Source: Halorubrum sp. PV6
GTDB lineage: Archaea; Halobacteriota; Halobacteria; Halobacteriales; Haloferacaceae
Length of the DNA: 64,000 nucleotides
Direction: 5' to 3'
Assembly: GCF_003990725.2 (NCBI RefSeq)
Contig: NZ_CP030065.1
Location: 236,775 to 300,774, forward strand
The notes beneath the pieces are model-generated. The model was not told where the DNA came from, did no database searches, and was given only the letters and a program-made list of their open reading frames with translations. Below are positions 27,302 to 36,599 of this stretch, piece by piece. The stretch's first letter is position 1. Every line of letters starts with the position of its first letter. The translations under genes were made by a program, and so were the position numbers.

Positions 27302-27650
27302 GGGAACCCCGCAGATCGTCGAGGGTTTCGAGAAGGGCCGCAGTCGTTTCAGTCGGTTCGTAGTACCGCCAAGATCCTTCTTTGCGGCGCGTGACAAGTC
27401 CTGCGGTGTACAATCGCGAGAGCGCTTGGCTGACGGCGCTCTGACTAACACCGACCGCGGCTTCGAGGTCGCAGACACAGACGCCGTCGTCGGCGTTCAA
27501 AACTTGGCGAAGCAGTTCGTATCGTGTGTCATTCCCCATCGCGGTCAGTACTTGGAGGTCTGTCGCCATCGCATCCGAGTTGACATCTTCGAGCGGTGTA
27601 CAGCAGGTCTCCGTTTCCTCCGTGGTTCCGTCAGTGATCGCATCTCCCAT
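27294..27650 (-). CDS. arsR: ArsR-family repressor (second), upstream of arsM
   Basis: A 118-residue winged-helix regulator. GVCVCDLEAAVGVSQSAVSQ contains the metal-binding CVC and recognition helix, and LVTRRKEGSWRYYEPTE the wing. An N-terminal ETCCTPLED pair may add ligands. It forms an operon with arsM by an 8-bp overlap, so arsM is probably controlled separately from arsDA. Confidence 0.85.
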   Translation of the reverse strand: MGDAITDGTTEETETCCTPLEDVNSDAMATDLQVLTAMGNDTRYELLRQVLNADDGVCVCDLEAAVGVSQSAVSQALSRLYTAGLVTRRKEGSWRYYEPTETTAALLETLDDLRGSHE

Positions 27651-27796
27651 TATATTAGCAGTAGCTTATACAAGTAAACACTAATATATTTCCCTCGGCA
27701 ACTCCCTCGAAACTCTGGAATCAAGTTGAACCTTGGGTACAGCAGTACCATCACCGATCTGAATCAGAATCGGTGCGGTAGAAAGTCGATACGTCG

Positions 27797-27991
27797 GTGA
27801 AGTTCCCGAAGGTGAAAACAACGTTCGAGATGGTGTGGGCTGAACACATATGCATTGAGAGTGCTAGTCTCAACTTCTGCCGCGAAGAGGCAGACGACCA
27901 TCTTGAGACCCTTCGTGACGCCCTAGACATCGGCGACGGTGACATTATTGAGATTGACGGTGAAGACGCCGATCTAGAGTGCGCCGAGTGA
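27797..27991 (+). CDS. Small acidic protein, unknown
   Basis: A 64-residue frame with strongly haloarchaeal composition: FEMVWAEHICIESASLNFCR followed by an acidic tail (DIGDGDIIEIDGEDADLECA). The opposite-strand frame is a serine/arginine-rich shadow. No family recognised. It could be the end of a longer lost gene. It converges with orc1. Confidence 0.35.
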   Translation: MKFPKVKTTFEMVWAEHICIESASLNFCREEADDHLETLRDALDIGDGDIIEIDGEDADLECAE

Positions 27992-28045
27992 CGGTCGGAC
28001 ACACTTTCCGACATTCACCATCAGCACTCGCACAAGAAAGCCAGT

Positions 28046-29242
28046 TCACGCCGACTTGCACGCCTCAATTATAAGTTCGGGGGCATCAACCAGTTGATTC
28101 ACTGTATGCGCACCCTTCCCTTTCCCTCGGCCCTTCCGATTCTGTTCGATCAGCGAGAGAAACGCAAGTTCGGAGAGGAGGTCGCGGACGCGACGGATTT
28201 TGAGCGGGTCGGTTCCTTCGCGTTCACACACAACCTCGTAGGCCGAGTACACCTGCTTTGAGGGGATCATCGCATCTGTATCGGTTGACTGCTGCATCTG
28301 GAGTGCGAGCCCCTGAAGGAGATATTTCGAGTGCTCGGGTTGCTTTCCAATTAGTTCGGCGAGTCGCGCCTCTTCTTCACGCTCGTGTGCTTCATCAACG
28401 TACTCAACGCTGACGCGGTCGTCATCGTGTTCGTCGGCGATTTCCCCAGAATATCGGAGAATATCAATCGCCTTCCGAGCGTCTCCGTGTTCTTTCGCTG
28501 CGAGTGCTGCGACCTTCGGAATCACGTCGTCATCAAGGACGCCCTCTCGAAACGCATCTGCCCGTGAGTTGAGGATTGCACGCAGTTGATTTGCGTCATA
28601 GGGCGGGAACACGAAGTCACGCTCGGAGAGACTTGATTTGACGCGCTCATTGAGTGTTTCCTTGTAGCGAATCTTGTTGCTGATCCCGATGATGCCGAGT
28701 GTACTGTCTTCTACCTTTCCGGCCTCCGCCGCTCGTGAGAGCTGCATGAGAACGTTGTCGTCTTCGAGTTTGTCGATCTCGTCTAAAATGATGATACCAA
28801 CGTCGAGACGTAGATCGAGTATCTTCCAGAGCCGCCGATAGTAATCAGACGTGGAAACGCCAGACGCTGGAATTTTCACATCCGTCACGTCGGGATCGTT
28901 GAACGATTCAGCGATCGTTCGGATAGCCTGCGTTTCTGTTGAGTCCTGAAAACAGTCGATGTATGCGACGTCAACATGGACATCATTCTCGGCGGCAGCC
29001 TCAGTGAGGTCCTGCGTAATGTACTTTGAGCAGAGGCTCTTGCCTGTTCCCGTCTTTCCATAGATCAACACGTTGTTCGGCGTCCCACCTCGCTGGGCGT
29101 CCTTAATCGCGTTCGCGAGGTTTGTGAGTTCCTCATCACGGCCGATGATCCGATCACCCTCCGGAAGATGACTCACACGAAGGAGTTCCTTATCAGCAAA
29201 AATGGGGTCAGGATCCCCGAAGAATGACTCCGTATCGCTCAT
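28046..29242 (-). CDS. orc1: Orc1/Cdc6 replication initiator
   Basis: A 398-residue AAA+ initiator, taking the ATG of MSDTESFFGDPDPIFADKEL (an upstream ATG at 29254 adds four residues). Walker A is IYGKTGTGKSLCSKYI, Walker B GIIILDEIDKLEDDN, sensor 1 GIISNKIRY-like (LGIIGISNKIRY), and a C-terminal winged helix follows (IPSKQVYSAYEVVCEREGTD). It should bind the repeats immediately upstream of its start and open the origin. The arrangement orc next to its own origin is the haloarchaeal norm. Confidence 0.9.
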   Translation of the reverse strand: MSDTESFFGDPDPIFADKELLRVSHLPEGDRIIGRDEELTNLANAIKDAQRGGTPNNVLIYGKTGTGKSLCSKYITQDLTEAAAENDVHVDVAYIDCFQDSTETQAIRTIAESFNDPDVTDVKIPASGVSTSDYYRRLWKILDLRLDVGIIILDEIDKLEDDNVLMQLSRAAEAGKVEDSTLGIIGISNKIRYKETLNERVKSSLSERDFVFPPYDANQLRAILNSRADAFREGVLDDDVIPKVAALAAKEHGDARKAIDILRYSGEIADEHDDDRVSVEYVDEAHEREEEARLAELIGKQPEHSKYLLQGLALQMQQSTDTDAMIPSKQVYSAYEVVCEREGTDPLKIRRVRDLLSELAFLSLIEQNRKGRGKGKGAHTVNQLVDAPELIIEACKSA

Positions 29243-29254
29243 GCAGGGTCGCAC

Positions 29255-29930
29255 TCACCCGACCCATATCAATCTTCTCACCGCCTTGCCGCTGTAAACA
29301 GGAGTCTGTATTAGACGACCCGTCCAAGTGGGGTTAAAACCCGTATATTCCTACGTTTTGAGAAGTCCAGTCTCATAACGGGCCCCGTATTGCCGCTGTA
29401 AGAGTGGTATCGAGGTGGTCTCACACCCCTCGTTGCCGCTGTAAACACGAATGATGTGTGACCTCCAGATGAAATTGTGGGTGATTCAGAGAAAGTCGAT
29501 CGAGAGCCGGTCAGCTACGTGATTTGGGGAAAACACCATGACAGTGAAACATACGGTTCACGTCTTCGACGCCAAAACAACATGGCCTCTCAGTATGCCA
29601 AAAGCGTGGTACGGTAACAAACAACACGCTTTGGTATAAAATTACTGATCGATGTGGTGTTGATAGTAGAACGTGTGAGCGGGCAGGTGGATGTTTTCTA
29701 TACATACACCGCTCTACGGTGGTTTTACAGCGGCAACGAGGGGTCCATCTCTTTCGAGCCACCATACCATTTCCCGGGAGATGTTTACAGCGGCAACGAG
29801 GGGTGTGCGACAGATGATCCCTGATGCCTCAAGCACCGTGACGTCGAAGTCAACAACCCCTCTAGGGTCCTCAGGTCTATCAAAATGGGGAACCCGCCAA
29901 CACCACCGTCACCGGGCCTAGCGGCTCAGG
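29255..29930. other. Replication origin of the orc1 replicon, with ORB-like repeats
   Basis: Five repeats with the core TTGCCGCTGTAA lie in this gap: forward at 29286-29299, 29390-29401 and 29425-29446, and inverted at 29724-29744 and 29783-29804. The copies at 29425 and 29783 are perfect 22-bp inverted repeats that include ACCCCTCG, the G-string typical of ORB sites. Between the two sets (about 29490-29700) is a relatively AT-rich stretch that could be the unwinding element. Position next to orc1 and inverted repeat layout support origin function. Confidence 0.8.
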
Positions 29931-29934
29931 TAAC

Positions 29935-29975
29935 TTAACCAACAAAATCCCGTTGCTGTTGCTTTTGTTGGTTAA
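29935..29975. promoter_or_regulatory. Dyad site 1 (TTAACCAACA type)
   Basis: TTAACCAACAAAA (29935-29947) and TTTTGTTGGTTAA (29963-29975) form a perfect 13-bp inverted repeat around 15 bp. It lies between the origin repeats and the small gene at 30038. The same half-site with 20-22 bp between the 10-bp cores recurs at 55266, 59221 and 63065. Confidence 0.7.
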
Positions 29976-30037
29976 TCGTTGAGAGTGCGGCCTTTCTCGA
30001 GATGGGTCTTTATTTATGCGATGGACTAAGCCAAGGT

Positions 30038-30331
30038 ATGAGCGACTCGGCGTCTCCAAGCGCCTCTGTCTCGCTATCTGAGCCCACTGACATTCCGGCA
30101 GTCCTGGATCGGGCTGGTATCGATTATGTCGGTGTTCATGACCAGCGACTACTAGCGATCTATCGCACCGGCATCTTCAATGTGGTAACTGAGTCGGAGA
30201 CAGTATCGAATGGGCACACACTTCAGATCGACTGCTGGGAAGCACCACTTCCGTCTCGCGATGATGAGCAATCACCTCAGGAGCTTCTCAAGGACTTTGC
30301 CGCCGTATTTGACGCAGGCAACCAGAGCTAA
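30038..30331 (+). CDS. Small origin-linked protein of unknown function
   Basis: A 97-residue acidic protein. I choose the ATG at 30038 (MSDSASPSASVSLSEPTDIP). An upstream ATG at 30002 would add 12 residues. The body (VLDRAGIDYVGVHDQRLLAI, then VVTESETVSNGHTLQIDCWE) resembles conserved haloarchaeal small proteins, but I cannot name the family. It starts 62 bp after dyad site 1, which may be its operator. Confidence 0.55.
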   Translation: MSDSASPSASVSLSEPTDIPAVLDRAGIDYVGVHDQRLLAIYRTGIFNVVTESETVSNGHTLQIDCWEAPLPSRDDEQSPQELLKDFAAVFDAGNQS

Positions 30332-30592
30332 AGCTGTCTGTCTGTATCTACGACCTAGCGACCTCGATGAGCACGTCAGACAGTGTTCTTCATGAGGTCC
30401 AGCCGGCTCGAACTACTATGATCAGTATAGAGCGAGCTCCGCACCGTTAATTGGGTTTCTGGACGTTTCCGGAAACAGTGTGGTTCCGCAATCAGAATCG
30501 AGAGACGGCGGAGCAATCGAGGTGAATATATCACTGCGATCAGAGATTTTCCGGAATCTCCCCGGTCACACTTATATCACTCACGCTGAGAT

Positions 30593-32040
30593 TGACATCC
30601 TCCTCCGCCTGAAGGCGGAAGAATCCCGAGCGTTGGGATATTAGGGTTTGCAATCTCCCTGTTCTCTCGGTGTGAACCGTCCGCTCTCGCGGTCGAACAG
30701 GAAAACTCCGGGCTGTGCCAACCAGCCGTTACTTATATCCCCCGTCGGGGGACTCTGAGTTATCTTTCGCCGGATGTTCACCGCACCATTCACGTCCGCG
30801 TTCATCGTCGTCTCGCACGACTCACAGACGTACAGACCACGCTCCACACGGTTGCTATCTCGAATCTGCCCGCAACACGAACACATCTTCGAGGTGTTCT
30901 CCTCGTCTACACGATCAACGAGGATACCGTGTTCCTCGGCCTTGTATTCAAGCAGGCGGGCGAATCGGTCGAACTCCCAGCCGTGCAACTTCTTGTTCCC
31001 CGACGCACCCCAGCTCCGCGAGTCACCGTCCTCATCCTCGCGGATGTCACTAAGATCGCCAACCGCTATCTTCTCCACGCCCTCTTCGACACACCGCTGA
31101 ACGATGTGTTTGCTGAGGGTGTGGAGGAAGTGGTCTTTGCGTCGAGAGAGTTTCTTCCGAGCCTTCCGCGCTCGCTTCGACGGGCCATTCTCACCTTCAG
31201 TCTGGTACTCCTCACGAGTGAAGTAGTGTTTGTCCTCTTTCAGCGTGTTCCCCGGATACAACTCACCCGCACTGTCTTCGTAGTCGATGGCGAGATAGTT
31301 GCTGATTCCGAGGTCGATACCCGCTGTCTTGTCACCGGGGGCGTCCTCGACGGGAATCTCTTTCTTACAGACGAGATGGAGTTCTCAGTGGTCGTCGTTG
31401 TAGACGGCACGCACCTGCTGGATGTTCTCAACTTCTACGTCAGGGCGGGTTTCGTACTCGGCGAGGATGAAGTCAGACCGACTCTCTTTCAGGTTGAAAC
31501 CTTTTGAGAGCCGAAGTTGGTCGTGTTTGTCGTCGTGCTTGATGGCTCGTTTCTTCCATGTGACGGTCGAGCGTGGATGGTCGTCGCCACGTTTCCGGTA
31601 GCCCGGTGGGTTGCTGCTGTCGTCAGAGTTGTACCAGCCCGTGAACGCCTCAGCAAGTTCTTCGAGAACTCGCTGACTTGACTGAGAATGCAGGTCACTG
31701 TAGCGTTCGTGGTCTTTCAACTCCGACTTCAGCTCGGCTTCGTCGGGTATCTCACCGTCATCTTCCCACCGTTGTTGGATGTAGTAGCGGCCGACGTTCC
31801 ACAGTTTTGATGCAGAGAACCCGCACTGGTCAAGGTCGTCACGAACCTGTGAGTGGTTCGTGATTCGGGCGACGTAGGTGCGGGTTGTCTCCAGCATCGA
31901 ACTGACTTCATAATACATTATGAGAGAGTTCTGATTAAGACTAACGACCGCGTGGAATATCCGACTGGAATGTCGCCGGTAGATTGTCGGTCAAAATGTC
32001 GGATTCATCCCGCGCCTAAAGGTGCGGGAATTCTCCTTGC
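30593..32040 (-). mobile_element. IS1341-type (IS200/IS605) element, copy 1, defective
   Basis: The right end (leftmost on this strand) starts at TGACATCCTCC (30593) with a hairpin CTCCGCC/GGCGGA. The left end lies near 32020-32040 with a stem CCCGCGCC/GGTGCGGG. Between them is a single tnpB reading leftward, with no tnpA. The same two hairpins and tnpB occur at 59412-60857. Exact left boundary is uncertain by some bases. Confidence 0.65.
30641..31897 (-). pseudogene. tnpB: TnpB interrupted by one in-frame TGA
   Basis: Reading left from 31897 (MLETTRTYVARITNHSQVRD), the frame continues to 30641 without any shift. The only defect is a TGA at 31385-31387, where the intact copy at 60.0 kb has a Trp codon (DEWELHLVCKK versus DDH-stop-ELHLVCKK). 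The rest, including TSKMCSCCGQ and NADVNGAVNI, is preserved, so the mutation looks recent. A re-start at the ATG at 31261 would give only the C-terminal 206 residues. Confidence 0.8.
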
Positions 32041-32069
32041 TCTCTATAAAAGTTGTTGATGCGGGACCT

Positions 32070-32122
32070 GTATTGACCGCAACCGGGTCAAAAGCTATCA
32101 GCTGGACAGGCTTTCAATAGAA
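32070..32122 (+). repeat. Dispersed 55-bp repeat, type I, diverged copy
   Basis: Starts GTATTGACC, has CGGGTCAAAA in the middle and ends near CTTTCAATAGAATC. Better copies lie at 45570-45624 (inverted), 48039-48093 and 50886-50940. It looks like the terminal 55 bp of an IS6-like element with the end TTCAACARRGCC. Confidence 0.55.
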
Positions 32123-32137
32123 TCGTCGAAAATTCAC

Positions 32138-33154
32138 TTAGGGATAGACTGCTAACTCAAATTCGTACCAACTCCCGTCGTAGATCGCGTACATATTCGG
32201 AAACGTCGTGTACTCCCTGTAATCGCTATGTCCTCTCATGTGGTCGGCGGCGTTGAGATGCGTGAGGACTGCGTCGAGCCCGTCCGACAGTGGTGGTGAC
32301 TCTTCATAGAACCCCGAGACCGGTCGCCCGTCCGTTGCCATGTCGAGCACCTCTGTCGCCTCACTTGAGAGCGAAACCGTCGAAAAGTCAACTTCGAGAA
32401 CGGCGTCGCGCACGTGTTGCTCGTATTCAGATCGTGATTCTCCGATCTGTTCGGCTGTGAATATCCGTTCGGTGACTGGGATAGTTTCTTGCTTGGCTCG
32501 GGCTTGGAACAGGTGGTCGTTGTGTTGGAGATACTCAAACGGGGGCGATGGGACAAGGTCGCTAGCTTCGGAATCGAGGTGGTGATGATACGTGACGCCG
32601 CGTGAACCTGGCTTCTGATCACCAACATCGATTGCTGGGTCTCGATCCGCTGCTGCGGCTTCCATCGCCTGCTGTAGTATCTGCTGGTCACGATCGGACA
32701 GTGACGTGATCGGTGCCGTCACCGGATCAGTACCGTCGGACTGTTCCGCGTTCTGCAAGTCGAGGTAAAATTCCCACCAGTCCCGTTCGACAGTGCGAAC
32801 AGTATCGACGTGAATTCGGTAGTACCGGTCGCCGTCCGTCCCGAACTGGGGGCGTTCCCGCTGCTCAGATCCGAACTCGTACTCGTAGGCCAACTGGTAG
32901 CTCAGTACCGTAACGGAGCCACTCGCAAGTAGTTCGTCGTAGACGGTACGCTTGTACTCGTCAGGATAATCGATAGCAAACTGCGCTCGGTGTCCCGTCG
33001 GATCTGTCCGTAGTAACGTTTTGAACGGCTCCTCTACTGAGTAGGCACTCAACCGAAATCGACTATTACCGGACGAAAGACAGCCAGCGACACTCGTGAC
33101 GCCCGTTGCCCCGAGTGTCGTCAGCAGCTTCCGCCGAGTATATCGAGTTCTCAT
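32138..33154 (-). CDS. Haloarchaeal lipoprotein of unknown function (paralogue A)
   Basis: A 338-residue exported protein with a short basic start, signal helix and lipobox (KLLTTLGATGVTSVAGC). The body contains HVDTVRTVERDWWEFYLDLQ, GVTYHHHLDSEASDLVPSPP and a C-terminal FPNMYAIYDGSWYEFELAVY. The gene at 45965 is a paralogue with the same order (VEFHHGLDPDASDLIPSAQF; YEDAIYRFDLIVTP). No enzyme motif is evident. Surface location is likely. Confidence 0.65.
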   Translation of the reverse strand: MRTRYTRRKLLTTLGATGVTSVAGCLSSGNSRFRLSAYSVEEPFKTLLRTDPTGHRAQFAIDYPDEYKRTVYDELLASGSVTVLSYQLAYEYEFGSEQRERPQFGTDGDRYYRIHVDTVRTVERDWWEFYLDLQNAEQSDGTDPVTAPITSLSDRDQQILQQAMEAAAADRDPAIDVGDQKPGSRGVTYHHHLDSEASDLVPSPPFEYLQHNDHLFQARAKQETIPVTERIFTAEQIGESRSEYEQHVRDAVLEVDFSTVSLSSEATEVLDMATDGRPVSGFYEESPPLSDGLDAVLTHLNAADHMRGHSDYREYTTFPNMYAIYDGSWYEFELAVYP

Positions 33155-33411
33155 TTCCTACGTCCATCGATTACCGGTAGGGTTCGAAACGGCTCTATCT
33201 CACAGAACTGTTCGAACAGTATACGATACTGACGTAGTATCATGATAACTAGTTCTCGCAGGGCGAAGTAGTTCAAGACCCCGATAGCTCAAATCAAAAT
33301 TGTTCTTTGCGGCATAGTCACGAAACAGGCATTAGAAGGCCTCGAAACAGTTAAATCTCGTTTTGATACTACGTTTGACCTAATATACGACAGCGGTAAT
33401 CGGTAGATGTG

Positions 33412-34221
33412 ATGGTTACAGTCTCCGCATTCAAAGATGGATTTACCGCCCTCCGCGCGAATCCAATCCTGCTTGTCACCGGTCTCCTCGTCGGGGCCGG
33501 CAGCCAGCTGCAATACGTCGATCAGCTGATTGAATCACCACTCCTCTCGACAGGCGTATCGCTCGCTTGGCTGGTCGTCTTCCCGTTCGTACTCGGTGGG
33601 TTCATCGGCACTGCCCGAGCTGCGATAGAAGGAACAAACGTGTCTCTAACCCACTTTTTCACTACAGCCTGGGCAAATTACCTCCGACTCCTCCTTGCAA
33701 CAGTGTTGTTCGTGCTACTTGTTCTTGCAACGGCTATCGGATTCGGACTCATCGGGTTCGTCCTCGGTATTGGGACGATGGCAATCGCCGTGATTAACGA
33801 GATGGCTGCGTTCGCAGCAGGCGTCATCTCTCTGCTTATCTGGTTGGTGTCGATCCTCGTGGTCATCATGTTCGTGCAGTTTTACGACACCGCGATCGTC
33901 ATCGAAAACGAGAGTGTTACTGACGCATTCCGGAGAAGTATTGAACTCGTCCAATCAAACCTGAAAAGCGTCGCGGGATTTTCGCTGGCGTGGCTCGTTC
34001 TACTGAACGTCTTTTTCATCCCTGAATACTTGCTCGAGTTGACGATGACAGAGGCTGGGCCGGCTGACATATTACCAGTTGAACTCGGAATTCCGATCGT
34101 TGTCCTGCTCCCAATCGGCATTATCCTTTCCGCGGTCGGCTTCGCGTACTTCTATACGGTGTATACAGCCTACTACATACGGTTAATCACTGCCTCAGCT
34201 AGTACCCCGGAATCAGTATGA
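33412..34221 (+). CDS. Multi-pass membrane protein (DUF7847-like)
   Basis: A 269-residue protein with six or so hydrophobic segments, taking the ATG of MVTVSAFKDGFTALRANPIL. The central motif DTAIVIENESVTDAFRRSIELVQSNLKSV, before a helix, is typical of the haloarchaeal DUF7847 group and is shared by the proteins at 34762 and 48202. The role is unknown. The next two genes on this strand are a winged-helix regulator and a second protein of the same group. Confidence 0.65.
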   Translation: MVTVSAFKDGFTALRANPILLVTGLLVGAGSQLQYVDQLIESPLLSTGVSLAWLVVFPFVLGGFIGTARAAIEGTNVSLTHFFTTAWANYLRLLLATVLFVLLVLATAIGFGLIGFVLGIGTMAIAVINEMAAFAAGVISLLIWLVSILVVIMFVQFYDTAIVIENESVTDAFRRSIELVQSNLKSVAGFSLAWLVLLNVFFIPEYLLELTMTEAGPADILPVELGIPIVVLLPIGIILSAVGFAYFYTVYTAYYIRLITASASTPESV

Positions 34222-34312
34222 TCATCCACCAACAATTACGTACGATGGTTTCGAACAGTCACCAACCGGATCGGTTCCCCGTGGCCTTCGTCCACAGAAG
34301 GTAATCATACCT

Positions 34313-34765
34313 ATGGCACGACTCCTCCCGACACAAACCGACGCTGCCGTCGAACGAAGCGATACTCCGACCGTATTGAGCCTTGACGACGACGCGACAC
34401 GCGAGGTGATCGAAGCGTTGTCCTCCGAGACAGCCTACGATATTTTCCGGCTGCTCAATAAGACGCCGGCGACCCCTTCACAGATAGCTGAGCAACTCGA
34501 CCAGAGCGTTCAGAACATCCACTACCACTTGGAAAATCTCGAGGCAGCTGGTGTAATCGAAGTCACAGATACCTGCTATTCGGAGAAAGGTCGTGAAATG
34601 AACGTCTTTGTTGTTTCCGAAGATCCGACACTCCTCTTTCTTGGCACCGAGGACGATCGGCCGGGTCTCAAGCGCGCGTTCAAATCCTTCGCATCGCTGC
34701 TGGGCCCACCATCGATCCTGCTTGCCGCTGGCGAATCCATTGCCCAGTTCGTCACGACCGAATGA
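34313..34765 (+). CDS. Winged-helix regulator (ArsR-like)
   Basis: A 150-residue regulator. The HTH spans about residues 30-95: LSSETAYDIFRLLNKTPATP, SQIAEQLDQSVQNIHYHLEN and LEAAGVIEVTDTCYSEKGRE. The CYSEKGREMNVFVVSE wing closely resembles WYSRKGTEMTVYALSV in the regulator at 38342. Its stop overlaps the start of the membrane-protein gene at 34762 (ATGA), so it probably controls that operon. Confidence 0.75.
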   Translation: MARLLPTQTDAAVERSDTPTVLSLDDDATREVIEALSSETAYDIFRLLNKTPATPSQIAEQLDQSVQNIHYHLENLEAAGVIEVTDTCYSEKGREMNVFVVSEDPTLLFLGTEDDRPGLKRAFKSFASLLGPPSILLAAGESIAQFVTTE

Positions 34766-35667
34766 GCGAACACACCGACTCATCGACCCGAGAGACTTCT
34801 CCCAGCCACGGCACGACTACACGTGATGTGGCACCGACAATCAGGGCTCGAGATGATATCGATGGCTGTGGCTGTCTCGACTGCCGTAATATCGACACGA
34901 CCGCAACTCGTCGAACTGTCTTCGATGCGTTAGTTTGGTCCGTTCGTCTGTTTCGATCCTACCCGTCGATTGTTGCTTTCACAGGCATAATTATTCTCGC
35001 TAACCGGCTGCTCGAAACAGACCTAATTAACGCGCTTCCCACGCCCGTAATCAGCGTGGTTGAGGTAGCGGCGGGGTTTGCATTCATCGTCTTGATTCGA
35101 GCCTATGTAGGAATGATCGTCGCTGGAGAGCTGACCGAAGATCCAGTTACGATACGTGAGGGCCTGTATCGAAGTCTCTCTCGAACGCCGGCGTTAGTTA
35201 GTTTGATCGTTTTCATCGTTTTTTCCGCAATGACGATTCCGTTTTTCGTCTTGCTTCCACTACTCGTTCTGGGGGGCGCGATTCCGGGGAATCCCGTGGA
35301 GATAGTTGGCTTTCCCGTCGCGGCGGCAGTCGGTGGGATTATCTTTGCTGTGCCGTTTCTCCTCTTGTTGTTCAAGTTCTGGTTCGCACCGGAAGCCTGT
35401 GTTATCGGCCAGTACGGCCCCATTGAATCCCTACGGGTTAGCTGGCGTATCACAACGAACTACCGAGGAAAGTTCGTGCTCATCGCAGTGATTGCTACCG
35501 GAAGCGCACTCAGCCTCTATCTGCCGACATCTCTCCCTCAGATGGGGATGAGTTTGGCTTCGTTGAATCCTGTTTTGAGTGTGATATCATCAAGTGTTGG
35601 TGAACTGCTTTCTATTGTGTGGGCGAGCGCGTACGCGCACATCTACGTCCAAGGGATTGTGTCGTGA
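34762..35667 (+). CDS. Multi-pass membrane protein (DUF7847-like)
   Basis: A 301-residue protein with a polar N-terminal 45 residues containing a cysteine trio (DGCGCLDCRNID) and about six hydrophobic helices. FWFAPEACVIGQYGPIESLRVSWRITTNYR corresponds to the family's conserved cytoplasmic segment. It overlaps the upstream regulator by four bases. Function unknown. The cysteines could bind a metal, but that is a guess. Confidence 0.65.
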   Translation: MSEHTDSSTRETSPSHGTTTRDVAPTIRARDDIDGCGCLDCRNIDTTATRRTVFDALVWSVRLFRSYPSIVAFTGIIILANRLLETDLINALPTPVISVVEVAAGFAFIVLIRAYVGMIVAGELTEDPVTIREGLYRSLSRTPALVSLIVFIVFSAMTIPFFVLLPLLVLGGAIPGNPVEIVGFPVAAAVGGIIFAVPFLLLLFKFWFAPEACVIGQYGPIESLRVSWRITTNYRGKFVLIAVIATGSALSLYLPTSLPQMGMSLASLNPVLSVISSSVGELLSIVWASAYAHIYVQGIVS

Positions 35668-35688
35668 ATCGAGACTCGCGTTGAGAAT

Positions 35689-36213
35689 TCAATTCCCTTG
35701 AATCGCCGTCTGGGCACTGTGATCGCGGTATCCGCCTCGATGAAAATACTCGAGAAGCGTTGAGGCTCCTTCGCTGAGAAAGATTCCGAACGCGGAGAGC
35801 ATCACCATCACCAACGCGTCAATATCGGGAGTTTCAGGACCGATCACGCCGACAGTCGTGACGCCTGCAAAGAACCAGACGAGTGTGAGAATGGGGATGG
35901 CAACGGCGAGGACAGGCAGCGTCGAGAACCGAATGCCAAGGTCGGTGAACGGGACCGGGATCGTGGTGCGCTTGCTCGCTAGCGCGCCTCCGATCAGTGG
36001 ATCGGAATCGAACTCCGACCGTCTGCCCGCGAACACTGCTTTGACGAGCGCCCAAAACGAGAGAATACCGAGTTCGAACCAGTAGAGGAAGACCAGCGCA
36101 GCGAGATCCCACCCGAGGCCGATGACGCCCACGAGTGGCAGCACATTCGCAACGATAACGGCTATCGTTTCGGGTGAAGGGCTGTAGCGCTGTGCGTTTT
36201 CGAAGGGGACCAT
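35689..36213 (-). CDS. DUF6498-like membrane protein
   Basis: A 174-residue protein with four hydrophobic helices. The motif VGVIGLGWDLAALVFLYWFE followed by GILSFWALVKAVFAGRR is typical of the DUF6498 family, whose function is not known. It converges with the gene at 34762 and is separated from the next leftward genes by 90 bp. Confidence 0.6.
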   Translation of the reverse strand: MVPFENAQRYSPSPETIAVIVANVLPLVGVIGLGWDLAALVFLYWFELGILSFWALVKAVFAGRRSEFDSDPLIGGALASKRTTIPVPFTDLGIRFSTLPVLAVAIPILTLVWFFAGVTTVGVIGPETPDIDALVMVMLSAFGIFLSEGASTLLEYFHRGGYRDHSAQTAIQGN

Positions 36214-36302
36214 CCACCGAATATGCCGGCCGACCGAGACAAATATGTGGTGAAATCTGTACTGTCCGTGGATGTCCGTGTCGTCTTCTCGACAAAAAAC
36301 GA

Positions 36303-36599
36303 CTATGCTACGATGATAGCGTACAGCACGACACAGAGGCCCATAACTGTCACGAAACCGCGGACCAGCAATACGATCCCGTTCCCTGCTCCCACCATAT
36401 CAGCGAGCATGACGGCCACGTATACCCCTACCGTTAGCAGACCGATACCAATTGCAAGCGCTCGCATTTTTACAGAGCCATTTCGACGGTACCCACGATA
36501 AGCTAACGTAGCGACAAACAAGCCGACGAGAGCAGTCACGCCGCGAGCTACCAACACCACACTGAGTGGTTCCAGCGCCAGCAAACTCTCGGATATCAC
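36303..36599 (-). CDS. Small three- to four-helix membrane protein (DUF7521-like)
   Basis: A 98-residue hydrophobic protein (VVLVARGVTALVGLFVATLA, a basic YRGYRRNGSVKMRAL loop, then two more helices). The neighbour at 36599 has the same layout, with its own VLVRGYRQGPSHRGML loop, so the two are probably paralogues. It follows that gene directly, and both follow a winged-helix regulator in one leftward operon. Confidence 0.6.
   Translation of the reverse strand: MISESLLALEPLSVVLVARGVTALVGLFVATLAYRGYRRNGSVKMRALAIGIGLLTVGVYVAVMLADMVGAGNGIVLLVRGFVTVMGLCVVLYAIIVA

Noticed and set aside
26456..27478. Longer arsM reading frame starting at 27478
   Set aside because: The first 59 codons lie inside the second arsR gene in another frame. 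The ATG at 27301 fits the family and the coupled start.
27751..28014. 87-codon complement frame
   Set aside because: Serine/arginine-rich shadow of the more haloarchaeal-looking acidic frame at 27797 (+).
29255..29930. Repeats considered as a CRISPR array
   Set aside because: Copies are unevenly spaced and in both orientations. They fit origin recognition boxes.
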